From assembly GCA_946886475.1 (NCBI GenBank), contig CAMPIQ010000057.1, positions 1-21,169 of the forward strand: a DNA stretch of 21,169 nucleotides, read 5' to 3'. Numbering within the stretch: position 1 is the first letter of the stretch; the number at the start of each line of letters is the position of its first letter. This DNA comes from an uncultured Chitinophagales bacterium (lineage in GTDB: Bacteria; Bacteroidota; Bacteroidia; Chitinophagales; Chitinophagaceae). Shown here piece after piece: positions 13,440 through 21,169 of this stretch. The notes beneath the pieces were generated by a model. It saw only the letters and a list, made by a program, of their open reading frames with translations. It was not told the DNA's origin and made no database searches. The position numbers and the translations under genes were made by a program.

Positions 13440-15296
13440 TTAACGGCGGTTTTTGTTCTGCGTATCTTTCATTTTCTTTTGCTGCTCCTGCATTTGTTCC
13501 AGCCTTTCCTGCCATTTGGATTGCTTTTTGGGCTTTTTCCGGTTCACTTCCATCTTAGCCAGAATTTTATCATGATTGATGATGTAATTCTGGATCACAA
13601 ACTGCAATACCAGTGTAATAATATTTGAAACAGTATAATACCAAGTAAGACCTGCAGGCAGGGAATTAAATACAAACAAAAGTATTATTGGAAAGAAATA
13701 GGGCATGTACTTTAACACCGGATTGTTTTGGTCTGGTGTCATACTCATGCTGTAAATAGAGATAAAAAAGCTTGTGATCACCGCAGTTATAGTAAATAAG
13801 CTAATGTGATCACCATAAAAAGGAATGCTGAAAGGAAGTGAAGCAATTGAGTCGTACTGCGACAAGTCGTCCGCCCATAAAAAGTTCTGACCTCTCAGTG
13901 CCACATTTGAATTAAAGAAACTATACAGGGCAAAGAAAATAGGGATCTGAAGTAAGGCCGGTATACATCCTCCTAAAGGATTTACGCCTGCTTCCCTGAA
14001 TAATTTCATTTGCTCCATGCTCATTTGTTGCTGATCTCCGCCATATTTTGCTTTCAATTGCTCAATCTCCGGCCGCAGCACTTTCATTTTTGCCCCGCTC
14101 AGATAACTGGAGTAAGTAAGGGGTACGATCAATAACCGGATAAACAGTGTAAGCAAAACAATTACAATCCCGAAATTTGAAGTAAGTTTTGAGAACAGAT
14201 CGAATATGGGGATCACGATCCAGCGGTTGATATATTTTACAAAAGCAAATATTCCTTCACCAAGATTCACCATATCCTCCATATCGTGCCCGTATTGCTT
14301 CAGTGTTTTATAATCTGTTGGACCATAATATAAGCTTAGTGGAATACTGACATTTTGGGACGCAGGCATTGGGTATTTCAGATTGGTAGATGCCTGAACT
14401 ACTATATCACCTTTTTCAGGAGCTATCCATTGCATTGAACCAGATGAGAAACTTCCTTCACGGGAAACCAGGGCCGTACTAAAGAACTGTTGTTTAACTG
14501 CAACCCATTTTACCGGATCATTGAAATCTTTTTGAGTGCGGCTGGTGATCATGTAATAATCAAATTCATTATCCATATTGAAACAAACCCTTGACTGGGT
14601 TTTTTCATATGCAAGATCCTTTTGCAGCTGCAAAGCCTTATTATCCCATCTTAACAGCAGGGTATTATTCGAAAACAACTGGTTGGCCCCGTTTATTACC
14701 AGATTATAATCAACCATGTAATTGTTTGGCCTGAGTACAAACTGGTGTTCTATCGACTTCCCATCCGGATGCTGAAGTTTAAAAACAAGGGTTTGAGAGC
14801 CATCTGCATTTTTTACCACCGGTTCACCTGTAAAATAAAAATGGGTTATACTATCCAGCTGGTTAACACCGGTAATAATATCATAATCAATTTTATCAAA
14901 TACGGTAGAAGCCAGATTCACATTTGAACTATCCGGTGCCTTAAAATTTTTGAGCTCTACAGATCTGGGTTGGGCGCCCTTATTGGAAAAAACAATTTTG
15001 ATCAGTTCATTTTCCACCGTTACCAATTGCTCCTGCCCCTTTGCGGCATGGAAAAATATGCGGCTGCTGTCAACCACAGGTACTGCAATTGAATCCCTTT
15101 TCACCGTATCATTCCTGTCAGTTCTTACCTGTGCAGGTGGAGGTATTTGCTTAGACCTGGCTATGGAGTCTTTTCTGGCCTGTTCAATTTTCTGTTTTTC
15201 AAGTTTCATTTGTTCCTGGTTATTATACCAGAAAAATCCAAAGAACAATAAAGCAAGAATGATAAATCCTATTACGGTATTGCGGTCGAAATTCAT
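13440..15296 (-). CDS. yidC: Membrane protein insertase YidC (long Gram-negative form)
   Basis: YidC (Oxa1/Alb3 family) inserts and folds inner-membrane proteins, alone or with SecYEG. The 618 residues have an N-terminal membrane anchor (about 7-24, VIGFIILALLFFGFFW), a charged linker, a large periplasmic beta domain (about 80-340) and the five-helix insertase core. The core includes FGIVIVLLTLFIRLLIVPLTY with conserved Arg387, the amphipathic loop FREAGVNPLGGCIPALLQIP, ISLFTITAVITSFFISIYS and LPAGLTWYYTVSNIITLVLQF. The C-terminus is strongly basic (KKPKKQSKWQERLEQMQEQQ), as in versions that bind the ribosome. Length is normal. It follows pyrG in the same direction, but a -7 box in the 148-base gap suggests its own promoter. 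Confidence 0.97.
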   Translation of the reverse strand: MNFDRNTVIGFIILALLFFGFFWYNNQEQMKLEKQKIEQARKDSIARSKQIPPPAQVRTDRNDTVKRDSIAVPVVDSSRIFFHAAKGQEQLVTVENELIKIVFSNKGAQPRSVELKNFKAPDSSNVNLASTVFDKIDYDIITGVNQLDSITHFYFTGEPVVKNADGSQTLVFKLQHPDGKSIEHQFVLRPNNYMVDYNLVINGANQLFSNNTLLLRWDNKALQLQKDLAYEKTQSRVCFNMDNEFDYYMITSRTQKDFNDPVKWVAVKQQFFSTALVSREGSFSSGSMQWIAPEKGDIVVQASTNLKYPMPASQNVSIPLSLYYGPTDYKTLKQYGHDMEDMVNLGEGIFAFVKYINRWIVIPIFDLFSKLTSNFGIVIVLLTLFIRLLIVPLTYSSYLSGAKMKVLRPEIEQLKAKYGGDQQQMSMEQMKLFREAGVNPLGGCIPALLQIPIFFALYSFFNSNVALRGQNFLWADDLSQYDSIASLPFSIPFYGDHISLFTITAVITSFFISIYSMSMTPDQNNPVLKYMPYFFPIILLFVFNSLPAGLTWYYTVSNIITLVLQFVIQNYIINHDKILAKMEVNRKKPKKQSKWQERLEQMQEQQKKMKDTQNKNRR

Positions 15297-15347
15297 TTGT
15301 GATCAGAGTTTTGAATGGTGGTAGTGTTTACCCTCTTTAAAAGGCGG

Positions 15348-15355
15348 CAAAGATA
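15348..15355 (-). promoter_or_regulatory. -7 element of the yidC promoter
   Basis: The minus strand reads TATCTTTGCCGCC: an exact TAnnTTTG followed by CCGC, about 50 bases before the yidC ATG. The best -33 candidate is CTTTA at 15376-15380 (20-base spacer), a one-base deviation from TTTG. Confidence 0.55.
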
Positions 15356-15444
15356 GGCAGATCAGGCTACAAGGTTAAAGAATTAAGCACTGCCAGGTTT
15401 ATTCTACGTTAAATTTTAACCTGACATAGCCCTTTCCCTGGTTC

Positions 15445-17094
15445 TCAGATCATTTCACCCTGCAATAAAGGATTTTTACTCAGTTCTTTTTTTTCATTGT
15501 AATTTTTGGCAGCACCAACAAAGTGCACAAAAATCGGATGCGGTCTTTCAACCGTACTTTTTAGTTCGGGATGGTATTGGCAACCTAGAAAAAATGCATG
15601 ATCCCTGATCTCAATGATCTCAACCAGGCCGGTTTCCGGGTTCCTTCCGCTGGCGATCATTCCATTCATCTCATATTGATCAAGGTATTTATTATTGAAC
15701 TCAAACCGGTGACGATGCCGTTCATTAATGTGTTCCGTACCATATATGGTGTAAGCCAGCGTTCCCGGTTTTACTTCACAGGGGTAAGATCCCAGTCTCA
15801 TGGTTCCACCCTTGGTTGTGATCTTTTTTTGTTCTTCCATCATATCAATTACCGGTTCTTCGGGTTTCTCAAACATTTCAGAAGACTGGGCATTGCGGAT
15901 ATGGAGTACATTCCTTCCAAATTCTATAACTGCCATTTGCATTCCCAGGCAAATACCAAAGAAAGGCAGCCCGGATTCCCTTGCATATTTGATAGCGGAG
16001 ATCTTTCCTTCAATACCTCTTTGCCCAAAACCAGGTGCTACCAGTAATCCATCCAGGTTTTCAAGTTTCTCCGAAACATTCTCCGGTGTAATGAATTCTG
16101 AATGAATGGGAATCACCTGCACTTTGCATTCATTTACCGCACCTGCGTGTACAAATGATTCAAGTATGGATTTATAAGCATCCTGCAATTCCACATATTT
16201 CCCGATCAAACCAATGGTGATCTTTGCTTTTGGATATTTTAATTTATCCAGGAATTCTTTCCATTTTCCTAATTCAGGTTCACCGTACTGGGTAATATTC
16301 AGTTTTTTTAAAACGATGAGGTCCAGTTTTTCATTCATCATCAGCATAGGAACCTCATATATCGTACTGGCATCGGGTGCTTCAATAACAGCTTCCGCCT
16401 TGACATTACAGAAAAGCGCAATTTTCTTTTTTAAATCTGTGGTAAGTGGTTCTTCGGTTCTACATACAATTACATCAGGGAAAACCCCGCTTTCGCTCAA
16501 CATCTTTACTGAATGTTGCGTGGGTTTTGTTTTTAATTCCTTTGCTGCCTTCAGATAAGGGATCAGGGTAAGATGAACTACAAGTAGGTCTTCATCGGGT
16601 AATTCCCATTGCAACTGACGAATAGCTTCAATGTAGGGTAAGGATTCAATATCACCTACGGTGCCGCCAATTTCGGAGATGATGATATCAAACTCGCCCT
16701 TCTGGCCAAGCAACATCATCCTGCGCTTAATTTCATCGGTAATGTGTGGAATCACCTGTACCGTTTTACCCAGAAATGCTCCTTCCCTTTCCCTATTTAT
16801 TACAGTTTGATATATCCTGCCTGTGGTTACATTATTGGCCTGCGAAGTATATATATTAAGAAATCTTTCATAGTGACCCAGGTCAAGATCTGTTTCAGCT
16901 CCATCTTCAGTTACAAAACATTCCCCGTGCTCATAAGGATTCAGGGTACCCGGATCCACATTGATATAAGGGTCAAATTTCTGGATAGTAACCCTCAGGC
17001 CTCTGGCCTGGAGAAGTTTAGCCAAAGAGGCGGCAATGATGCCTTTACCCAGCGAAGATGTAACACCTCCGGTAACAAAAATATATTTAGTCAT
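15445..17094 (-). CDS. pyrG: CTP synthase
   Basis: PyrG makes CTP from UTP, ATP and glutamine, the last step of pyrimidine nucleotide synthesis. The 549 residues have an amidoligase domain with the P-loop [12 protein letters not shown] (7-18), [21 protein letters not shown] (38-58), [14 protein letters not shown] and [12 protein letters not shown] class I glutamine amidotransferase domain follows, with the nucleophile Cys382 in [10 protein letters not shown] and His508/Glu510 in CQYHPE. Length is standard and all key residues are present. The start [10 protein letters not shown] is canonical. A candidate -7 box lies at 17233-17240, which would leave a leader of about 130 bases. Confidence 0.98.
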   Translation of the reverse strand: MTKYIFVTGGVTSSLGKGIIAASLAKLLQARGLRVTIQKFDPYINVDPGTLNPYEHGECFVTEDGAETDLDLGHYERFLNIYTSQANNVTTGRIYQTVINREREGAFLGKTVQVIPHITDEIKRRMMLLGQKGEFDIIISEIGGTVGDIESLPYIEAIRQLQWELPDEDLLVVHLTLIPYLKAAKELKTKPTQHSVKMLSESGVFPDVIVCRTEEPLTTDLKKKIALFCNVKAEAVIEAPDASTIYEVPMLMMNEKLDLIVLKKLNITQYGEPELGKWKEFLDKLKYPKAKITIGLIGKYVELQDAYKSILESFVHAGAVNECKVQVIPIHSEFITPENVSEKLENLDGLLVAPGFGQRGIEGKISAIKYARESGLPFFGICLGMQMAVIEFGRNVLHIRNAQSSEMFEKPEEPVIDMMEEQKKITTKGGTMRLGSYPCEVKPGTLAYTIYGTEHINERHRHRFEFNNKYLDQYEMNGMIASGRNPETGLVEIIEIRDHAFFLGCQYHPELKSTVERPHPIFVHFVGAAKNYNEKKELSKNPLLQGEMI

Positions 17095-17605
17095 AACCTG
17101 AATATTCTGCAGTTTAGATAATTTATGATCTTAAAAGATGAGTAACGTTTATTCCCGCTTTGGATGCCAGATACCGGGAAGATTGCCAATCTGACCGTTG
17201 GAATTGGTCAATAGAAATTCCAGAAGGTCATGCAAACCTACAGGAAATTTTTTAACAGCTAAGCAGGAAAAGGAATTTTGTATAAAATATCTAATTTACC
17301 GGCCCATGCAAAAAATTTTATACCTGTAATTCATTTCTTCCTGGAGGCCTTTGCCCAGGCTGAAATCAAATCAAACCGGAAGAAACTGCAGAGACCGAAT
17401 TATCCGCCATAGCGAAAAAGTTAAGTCTTTGTTCAATACAATGATGGGATTATTGTGAAAGCAGGCAGTTAAAAAACAATGTTTCAAATATATAGGAAGT
17501 TTATTCCTTCTCCTGGAAGAAGTGAAAGAAAAAACCAACTGCAGGTGCGCCATTCAACTGAAAAAACATTGTGATGAGCGTTGGTCTTTCAAATTGAAGG
17601 CATTC
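17095..17605. other. Long non-coding stretch between pyrG and the purL terminator
   Basis: About 510 bases without a credible gene. The first 130 or so probably form the pyrG leader. The remainder contains an isolated TATATTTG on the minus strand (17485-17492) without a -33 partner, short imperfect stems (for example TGACC at 17201-17205 with GGTCA downstream, and TTCC/GGAA around 17503-17516), and a 60-codon minus-strand frame (17371-17553) with no recognisable motif that I do not accept as a gene. No tRNA fold, repeat array or attachment site was seen. Confidence 0.5.
17233..17240 (-). promoter_or_regulatory. Possible -7 element for pyrG
   Basis: The minus strand reads TAGGTTTG, an exact TAnnTTTG match, 139 bases before the pyrG ATG. 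The -33 position shows only TTAG. It is the closest exact match upstream of pyrG, so this is a candidate rather than a firm call. Confidence 0.35.
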
Positions 17606-17658
17606 AAAAAAAAATACCAGCTCTGATCAATCCTTAAAGTGAAAAAGATTATCAGAGC
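17606..17658 (-). terminator. Intrinsic terminator overlapping the purL stop codon
   Basis: On the minus strand GCTCTGAT (17658-17651) pairs with ATCAGAGC (17627-17620). The stem extends by AATC/GATT with one bulged base around a loop of about 15 bases. A short TGGTA spacer and a run of nine T (17614-17606) follow. The 5' arm contains the TGA stop of purL (17654-17652), so the stem begins inside the last codons of the gene. Confidence 0.7.
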
Positions 17659-19901
17659 ATTCCCAGGGCACCTTCAGACTCCAATTCCTTCTCAAGTTTT
17701 TTTTCTATTGCGGTGTCATATAATTCCTTCCATTCAGAGATGTGTCCCCACGATTCATAATCTACCACCACCTCACCGTCTGTAACCTTTCCCAATTCAA
17801 GGAACGGGATGCCTTCTTTTTTTAAAATATCACCAAGCCTCTCTGATCCACCCTCGCTAACGGTAACCAATACACGGCTTTGACCTTCGCCAAAAAGAAA
17901 TGCATCTTTTCTGATACCACTGGCAATTTCTTTTGTGTGAATGCTGAATCCAAGAGCCCTGTGGAAACCCTTTTCAAGTAAAGTAGTGATCAAACCGCCT
18001 TCACTGATATCATGAGCGCTCATGATCAATTCCTTTTCAATAAGTGAAGAAATGGCCTGTTGCAGCTGAAATTCTTCATTCAGGTCAAAATATGGAGCTG
18101 GTGAATAGGGAATACCTTTTATCTTACTTAGATAAATTGATGAACTCAGATCATTACGGGGAACGCCCAATAAAAAAATCCGGTTGCCTTCCTTTTTAAA
18201 ATCCAGCGTCATTTTTTTATTCAGATCATCTATCAGTCCTACCATTCCAATTGTAGGTGTTGGATACACCGGCCCATCCGGATTCTGATTATAAAAACTA
18301 ACATTACCTCCAGTTACAGGCGTACCAAACTTTGTGCATGCCTCACCCATTCCTTTTACTGCATATACAAACTGGTAATACACCTCAGGGTCATAAGGGT
18401 TTCCAAAATTCAAACAATTGGTAACGCCAAGCGGTTTTCCGCCACTGCAAACAATATTTCTTGAAGCTTCCGCTACTGCAATCATGGCTCCTTTATATGG
18501 ATCAGCAAAAACATACCTGCTGTTGCAATCAACTGTTATTGCCAGACCTTTCCCGGTTTCCCTTACCAGTACAATTGCAGCATCGGCCGGCGTGTTGACA
18601 GATGTATTAGCGGTACCAACCATACTATCGTATTGATTGGTGATCCACCGTTTTGAAGCAATGGATGGGATCTGGATTATTTTTTCTGCAGCAGACCGTA
18701 AATTTTTTTCCTCTTCAATTGTATTTAAATTAAACGCAGCGATCTTTTTAAAATAGGCCGGTTCTGTAAATTCCCTTTCATATTGCGGAGCCCCACCACC
18801 CAGCACCAGATCATGAGCAGGGATCTGTGCTTCAAGATTTCCACCAATGTAAAAACTTAATAAACCATCCTCTGTTACTTCACCTATCACGGCACTTTCA
18901 AGGTCCCATTTATCAAAAACCCTTTTTACTTCAGATTCTTTACCCTTTTCAACAACCAGTAACATCCTCTCCTGGCTTTCGCTTAATAAAAGTTCCCAGG
19001 CTTTCATATTTTGTTGCCTGGTTGGAACTCTATCAAGATCAATTCTCATCCCAACATTTCCTTTCGCACTCATTTCAGCTGTTGAACAAATGATACCTGC
19101 AGCACCCATATCCTGCATTCCTACCACGCCACCGGTTTCAATTACTTCAAGACAGGCTTCCAGTAATTTTTTCTCCTGAAATGGATCCCCAACCTGAACT
19201 GCAGGTAATTCCTCAGTGCTTTCTGCCGTAATATCAGCTGAAGCAAATGAAGCACCTCCAATTCCATCTTTACCGGTAGCACTCCCTACGTACATCACAG
19301 GATTACCCTTGCCTAACGCTGTGGCTGAAACAGTATGGCCAGCCTTTACTATACCAACACTCATGGCATTTACGAGCGGGTTGGTATGATAACATTCATC
19401 AAAATAAATTTCACCTCCCACAGTAGGAACACCAAAACAATTTCCGTAATGACCTATTCCATGAACAACTCCTGCCAGCAGGTGCTGCGTTTTTGATTCC
19501 TCCAGCTTGCCAAACCGGAGTGAATTCAATGCAGCAATTGGTCTTGCACCCATAGTGAATATATCCCTGTGAATGCCACCAACACCGGTAGCTGCTCCCT
19601 GAAATGGTTCTATTGCGGACGGATGATTGTGTGATTCAATTTTGAAAACAACTCCATACCCTTCACCAATATCCATTAATCCGGCGTTTTCTTCACCAGC
19701 TTTTACAAGCATCCTTTCCCCTTCTCTTGGTAACGTCTTCAACCATTTGATCGAATTCTTATAACTGCAATGCTCACTCCACATGCCGGAAAAAGCACAC
19801 AGTTCATTAAAATTGGGTGTACGGCCAAGTTTTGTTTTTATCAGCTCAAATTCTTCTTCTGTAAGGCGAAGTTGTTGTGCAGTATTAGCGGTGATCTCCA
19901 T
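17652..19901 (-). CDS. purL: Phosphoribosylformylglycinamidine synthase subunit PurL (short form)
   Basis: PurL converts FGAR, ATP and ammonia (from glutamine via PurQ) to FGAM in purine synthesis. The 749 residues match the short PurL that works in a complex with PurS and PurQ; neither is in the window, nor is a fused glutaminase domain. Motifs are FSGMWSEHCSYKNS (37-50), IESHNHPSAIEPFQGAATGVGG (88-109), VGDPFQEK, GAAGIICSTAEM, the second-half repeat beginning NQYDSMVGT, and SAHDISEGGL near the end. The frame continues to an ATG at 19952, but that start would lie upstream of the predicted transcription start, and MEITANTAQQLRL (ATG at 19901) looks like the normal N-terminus. It is divergent from the membrane protein gene at 19958. 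Confidence 0.96.
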   Translation of the reverse strand: MEITANTAQQLRLTEEEFELIKTKLGRTPNFNELCAFSGMWSEHCSYKNSIKWLKTLPREGERMLVKAGEENAGLMDIGEGYGVVFKIESHNHPSAIEPFQGAATGVGGIHRDIFTMGARPIAALNSLRFGKLEESKTQHLLAGVVHGIGHYGNCFGVPTVGGEIYFDECYHTNPLVNAMSVGIVKAGHTVSATALGKGNPVMYVGSATGKDGIGGASFASADITAESTEELPAVQVGDPFQEKKLLEACLEVIETGGVVGMQDMGAAGIICSTAEMSAKGNVGMRIDLDRVPTRQQNMKAWELLLSESQERMLLVVEKGKESEVKRVFDKWDLESAVIGEVTEDGLLSFYIGGNLEAQIPAHDLVLGGGAPQYEREFTEPAYFKKIAAFNLNTIEEEKNLRSAAEKIIQIPSIASKRWITNQYDSMVGTANTSVNTPADAAIVLVRETGKGLAITVDCNSRYVFADPYKGAMIAVAEASRNIVCSGGKPLGVTNCLNFGNPYDPEVYYQFVYAVKGMGEACTKFGTPVTGGNVSFYNQNPDGPVYPTPTIGMVGLIDDLNKKMTLDFKKEGNRIFLLGVPRNDLSSSIYLSKIKGIPYSPAPYFDLNEEFQLQQAISSLIEKELIMSAHDISEGGLITTLLEKGFHRALGFSIHTKEIASGIRKDAFLFGEGQSRVLVTVSEGGSERLGDILKKEGIPFLELGKVTDGEVVVDYESWGHISEWKELYDTAIEKKLEKELESEGALGML

Positions 19902-19918
19902 ATTTACTGAATGAGCAG

Positions 19919-19926
19919 CAAAACTA
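19919..19926 (-). promoter_or_regulatory. -7 element of the purL promoter
   Basis: The minus strand reads TAGTTTTGCTGC: an exact TAnnTTTG followed by CTGC. The -33 region is weak (TGTG, 18-base spacer, at 19945-19948). Transcription would start near 19912, about 11 bases before the ATG at 19901, which favours that start codon over the upstream one. Confidence 0.5.
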
Positions 19927-19957
19927 CGTAGCAACCGTGAAGTGCACATCATTTTTT

Positions 19958-21169
19958 ATGATCAGCAGTGTGGATAAGATTTTCTATTTTGCGCGTTTAA
20001 ATCAAAACGTATTGGAGCACCTGCTTTTTGCTTTCTATCTTATACTATTTGCATGGTTGGTTACAAAGGTTAAATTCTTCACCAGCTCCGGGCTTACCAG
20101 TTCGCAATTAGTAATCCTGTTTCTCTTTAAAGTAATGGCCGGTATTTTTTATGGATGGATCGGTATTTATTATGGCGAGATGGCAAAGATGATAGATACC
20201 TGGGGTTATCATTTTGAAAGTTTACAGGAATATGCATTATTAAAAAAGGACCCGCTTATTTTCTTCACTAATCTTTTTCAATCCAATTACGAAGGCGGGT
20301 ATGGTAATTTTTTATCAACAGAAAATTCATGGTGGAATGATGTAAAAGCAAATATGCTTATAAAGATCATGGCCATTTTTAATCTTTTCAGTTTCGGTCA
20401 GTATTATACTAATATAATTTTCTATTCTTTCTTTACCATGTTTGGGCCTATGGCTATTTACAGGGTTATGAAGGATCACTATTCAATGGGTAACCTGGCT
20501 GTATTACTTGCCTGTTTTTTTATTCCCTCTTTTTTGTACTGGACCAGCGGTCTGCATAAGGAAGGGCTCATCTTTTTTGGCCTCGCCATGGTGATCTATC
20601 ATTTTTATTTTGGATTTAAAGAACACAGGTTTCGCCTCACAAGGATCCTGGCCATTATTGCCTGTTTGTTTTTGATCCTGATATTGAGAAATTTCCTGAT
20701 CATTATTTTACTTCCTCCTTTATTGGGCTGGATGTTGTCGGAAAAATTTAAAAAGCCGGTATTGGTGTTCATTACCATAGCAGCCGTTTCCGTGATTTTG
20801 TTTTTTACTTCAAAGTATATAGATCCCCAATTAGATCTGCCCCAGGCAACACTAACCAAGCAAAAGGAATTTTTCAACCTGTCCGGCGGCTCTACTGTTC
20901 CTGTAAAAGAACTTGAGCCGGACTTCATTGGATTTGTTAAGAATGCCCCCCAGGCATTAAGCCTCAGTATCATTAGACCTTACCCTTCCGATGTCAGCCA
21001 TTTGTTATCACTTGCAGCTGCTATTGAGATCAATATTCTATTATTCCTGTTTATTATTTTCCTGATTTGGAAAAAGAAAGGGAATAAAATCTCGGCTCTC
21101 TTACTCTTCTTATTGTTTTTTTCATTTGCAGAACTGATGATGGTGGGATATACTGTAAATAACCTTGGG
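19958..21169 (+). CDS. Polytopic membrane protein, partial (runs off the window)
   Basis: An open frame of 404 codons runs from ATG 19958 to the right edge without a stop. The protein starts MISSVDKIFYFARLNQ and has about eight hydrophobic segments, for example LLFAFYLILFAWLV (22-35), LVILFLFKVMAGIFYGWIGI (51-70), LAVLLACFFIPSFLYW (180-195), ILAIIACLFLILILRNFLIIILLPPLLGW (230-258), VLVFITIAAVSVILFF (268-283) and ILLFLFIIFLIW (360-371). A conserved-looking loop YWTSGLHKEG (194-203) resembles loops in Bacteroidota polysaccharide-assembly membrane proteins (polymerase or glycosyltransferase-like), from memory only. A soluble loop of about 65 residues lies at 285-350. The role is unknown. It is divergent from purL with a 56-base gap, and no plus-strand promoter box was recognised there. 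Confidence 0.85.
   Translation, partial: MISSVDKIFYFARLNQNVLEHLLFAFYLILFAWLVTKVKFFTSSGLTSSQLVILFLFKVMAGIFYGWIGIYYGEMAKMIDTWGYHFESLQEYALLKKDPLIFFTNLFQSNYEGGYGNFLSTENSWWNDVKANMLIKIMAIFNLFSFGQYYTNIIFYSFFTMFGPMAIYRVMKDHYSMGNLAVLLACFFIPSFLYWTSGLHKEGLIFFGLAMVIYHFYFGFKEHRFRLTRILAIIACLFLILILRNFLIIILLPPLLGWMLSEKFKKPVLVFITIAAVSVILFFTSKYIDPQLDLPQATLTKQKEFFNLSGGSTVPVKELEPDFIGFVKNAPQALSLSIIRPYPSDVSHLLSLAAAIEINILLFLFIIFLIWKKKGNKISALLLFLLFFSFAELMMVGYTVNNLG

Noticed and set aside
15372..15422. AGGTTAAA/TTTAACCT inverted repeat after pyrG as a terminator
   Set aside because: An AT-rich 8-bp stem with a 35-base loop and no T-run; it may instead overlap the yidC -33 region.
17371..17553. 60-codon minus-strand frame in the pyrG-purL gap
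   Set aside because: No recognisable motif or coding signature, and the single nearby TATATTTG box lies inside the frame rather than upstream of it.
19902..19952. Start of purL at 19952, adding 17 residues
   Set aside because: The -7 box at 19919-19926 would place transcription start downstream of that ATG, and the extra residues do not look like a PurL N-terminus.
1..21169. CRISPR arrays, tRNAs, insertion sequences, prophage or attachment sites
   Set aside because: No regularly spaced repeats, tRNA-like folds, transposase motifs or integrase genes were seen on either strand.

Overview
The window looks like chromosomal DNA of a Bacteroidota bacterium, most likely family Chitinophagaceae or a close relative. 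Three things suggest this. Several start regions carry the Bacteroidota promoter pattern (TTTG, then about 17-23 bases, then TAnnTTTG) and no clear Shine-Dalgarno sequences. There is a GLPGLI-type secreted protein, a repeat-type surface protein and a lysine/alanine-rich histone-H1-like protein. The housekeeping genes (fusA, rpsG, rpsL, yidC, pyrG, short-form purL) read as Bacteroidota versions. No tRNA, rRNA, CRISPR array, insertion sequence or phage gene was seen.

Layout. 1-948: the 3' end of a large surface/adhesin-like gene (+), closed by a bidirectional terminator shared with fusA. 949-5101: a broken 'str' cluster. rpsL, rpsG and fusA keep their usual order on the minus strand, but a histone-H1-like gene lies on the opposite strand between rpsG and fusA. 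fusA has its own well-formed promoter, and its -7 box is identical to that of rpsL. 5243-6298: the branched-chain aminotransferase ilvE (-).

6378-9244: a tight five-gene plus-strand operon. It encodes a conserved hypothetical protein whose motifs resemble the DNA polymerase III psi subunit/uracil-DNA-glycosylase-like fold, the XTP/dITP pyrophosphatase RdgB, an ECF-like sigma factor, a single-pass membrane protein that is probably its anti-sigma partner, and a hot-dog thioesterase. 9233-12213 (-): a TPR protein, phosphosulfolactate synthase (ComA family) and shikimate dehydrogenase, the last two overlapping by ATGA. 12359-13365: a small exported protein (+) and a GLPGLI-like exported protein (-), convergent and overlapping by 4 bases. 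13440-17094 (-): yidC and pyrG. 17095-17651: the only long non-coding stretch. 17652-19901 (-): purL, with a terminator stem that covers its stop codon. 19958-end (+): a polytopic membrane protein cut by the window edge.

Most genes are core functions: translation, membrane protein insertion, and nucleotide, branched-chain amino acid and aromatic amino acid synthesis. The points most worth a second look are the psi-like hypothetical protein and its operon, the inverted histone-like gene inside the str cluster, the ComA homologue coupled to aroE, the nearly leaderless small secreted protein gene, and the recurring TTTGCnGC sequence at promoter/start regions. All functional calls rest on reading motifs by eye; no database search was run.
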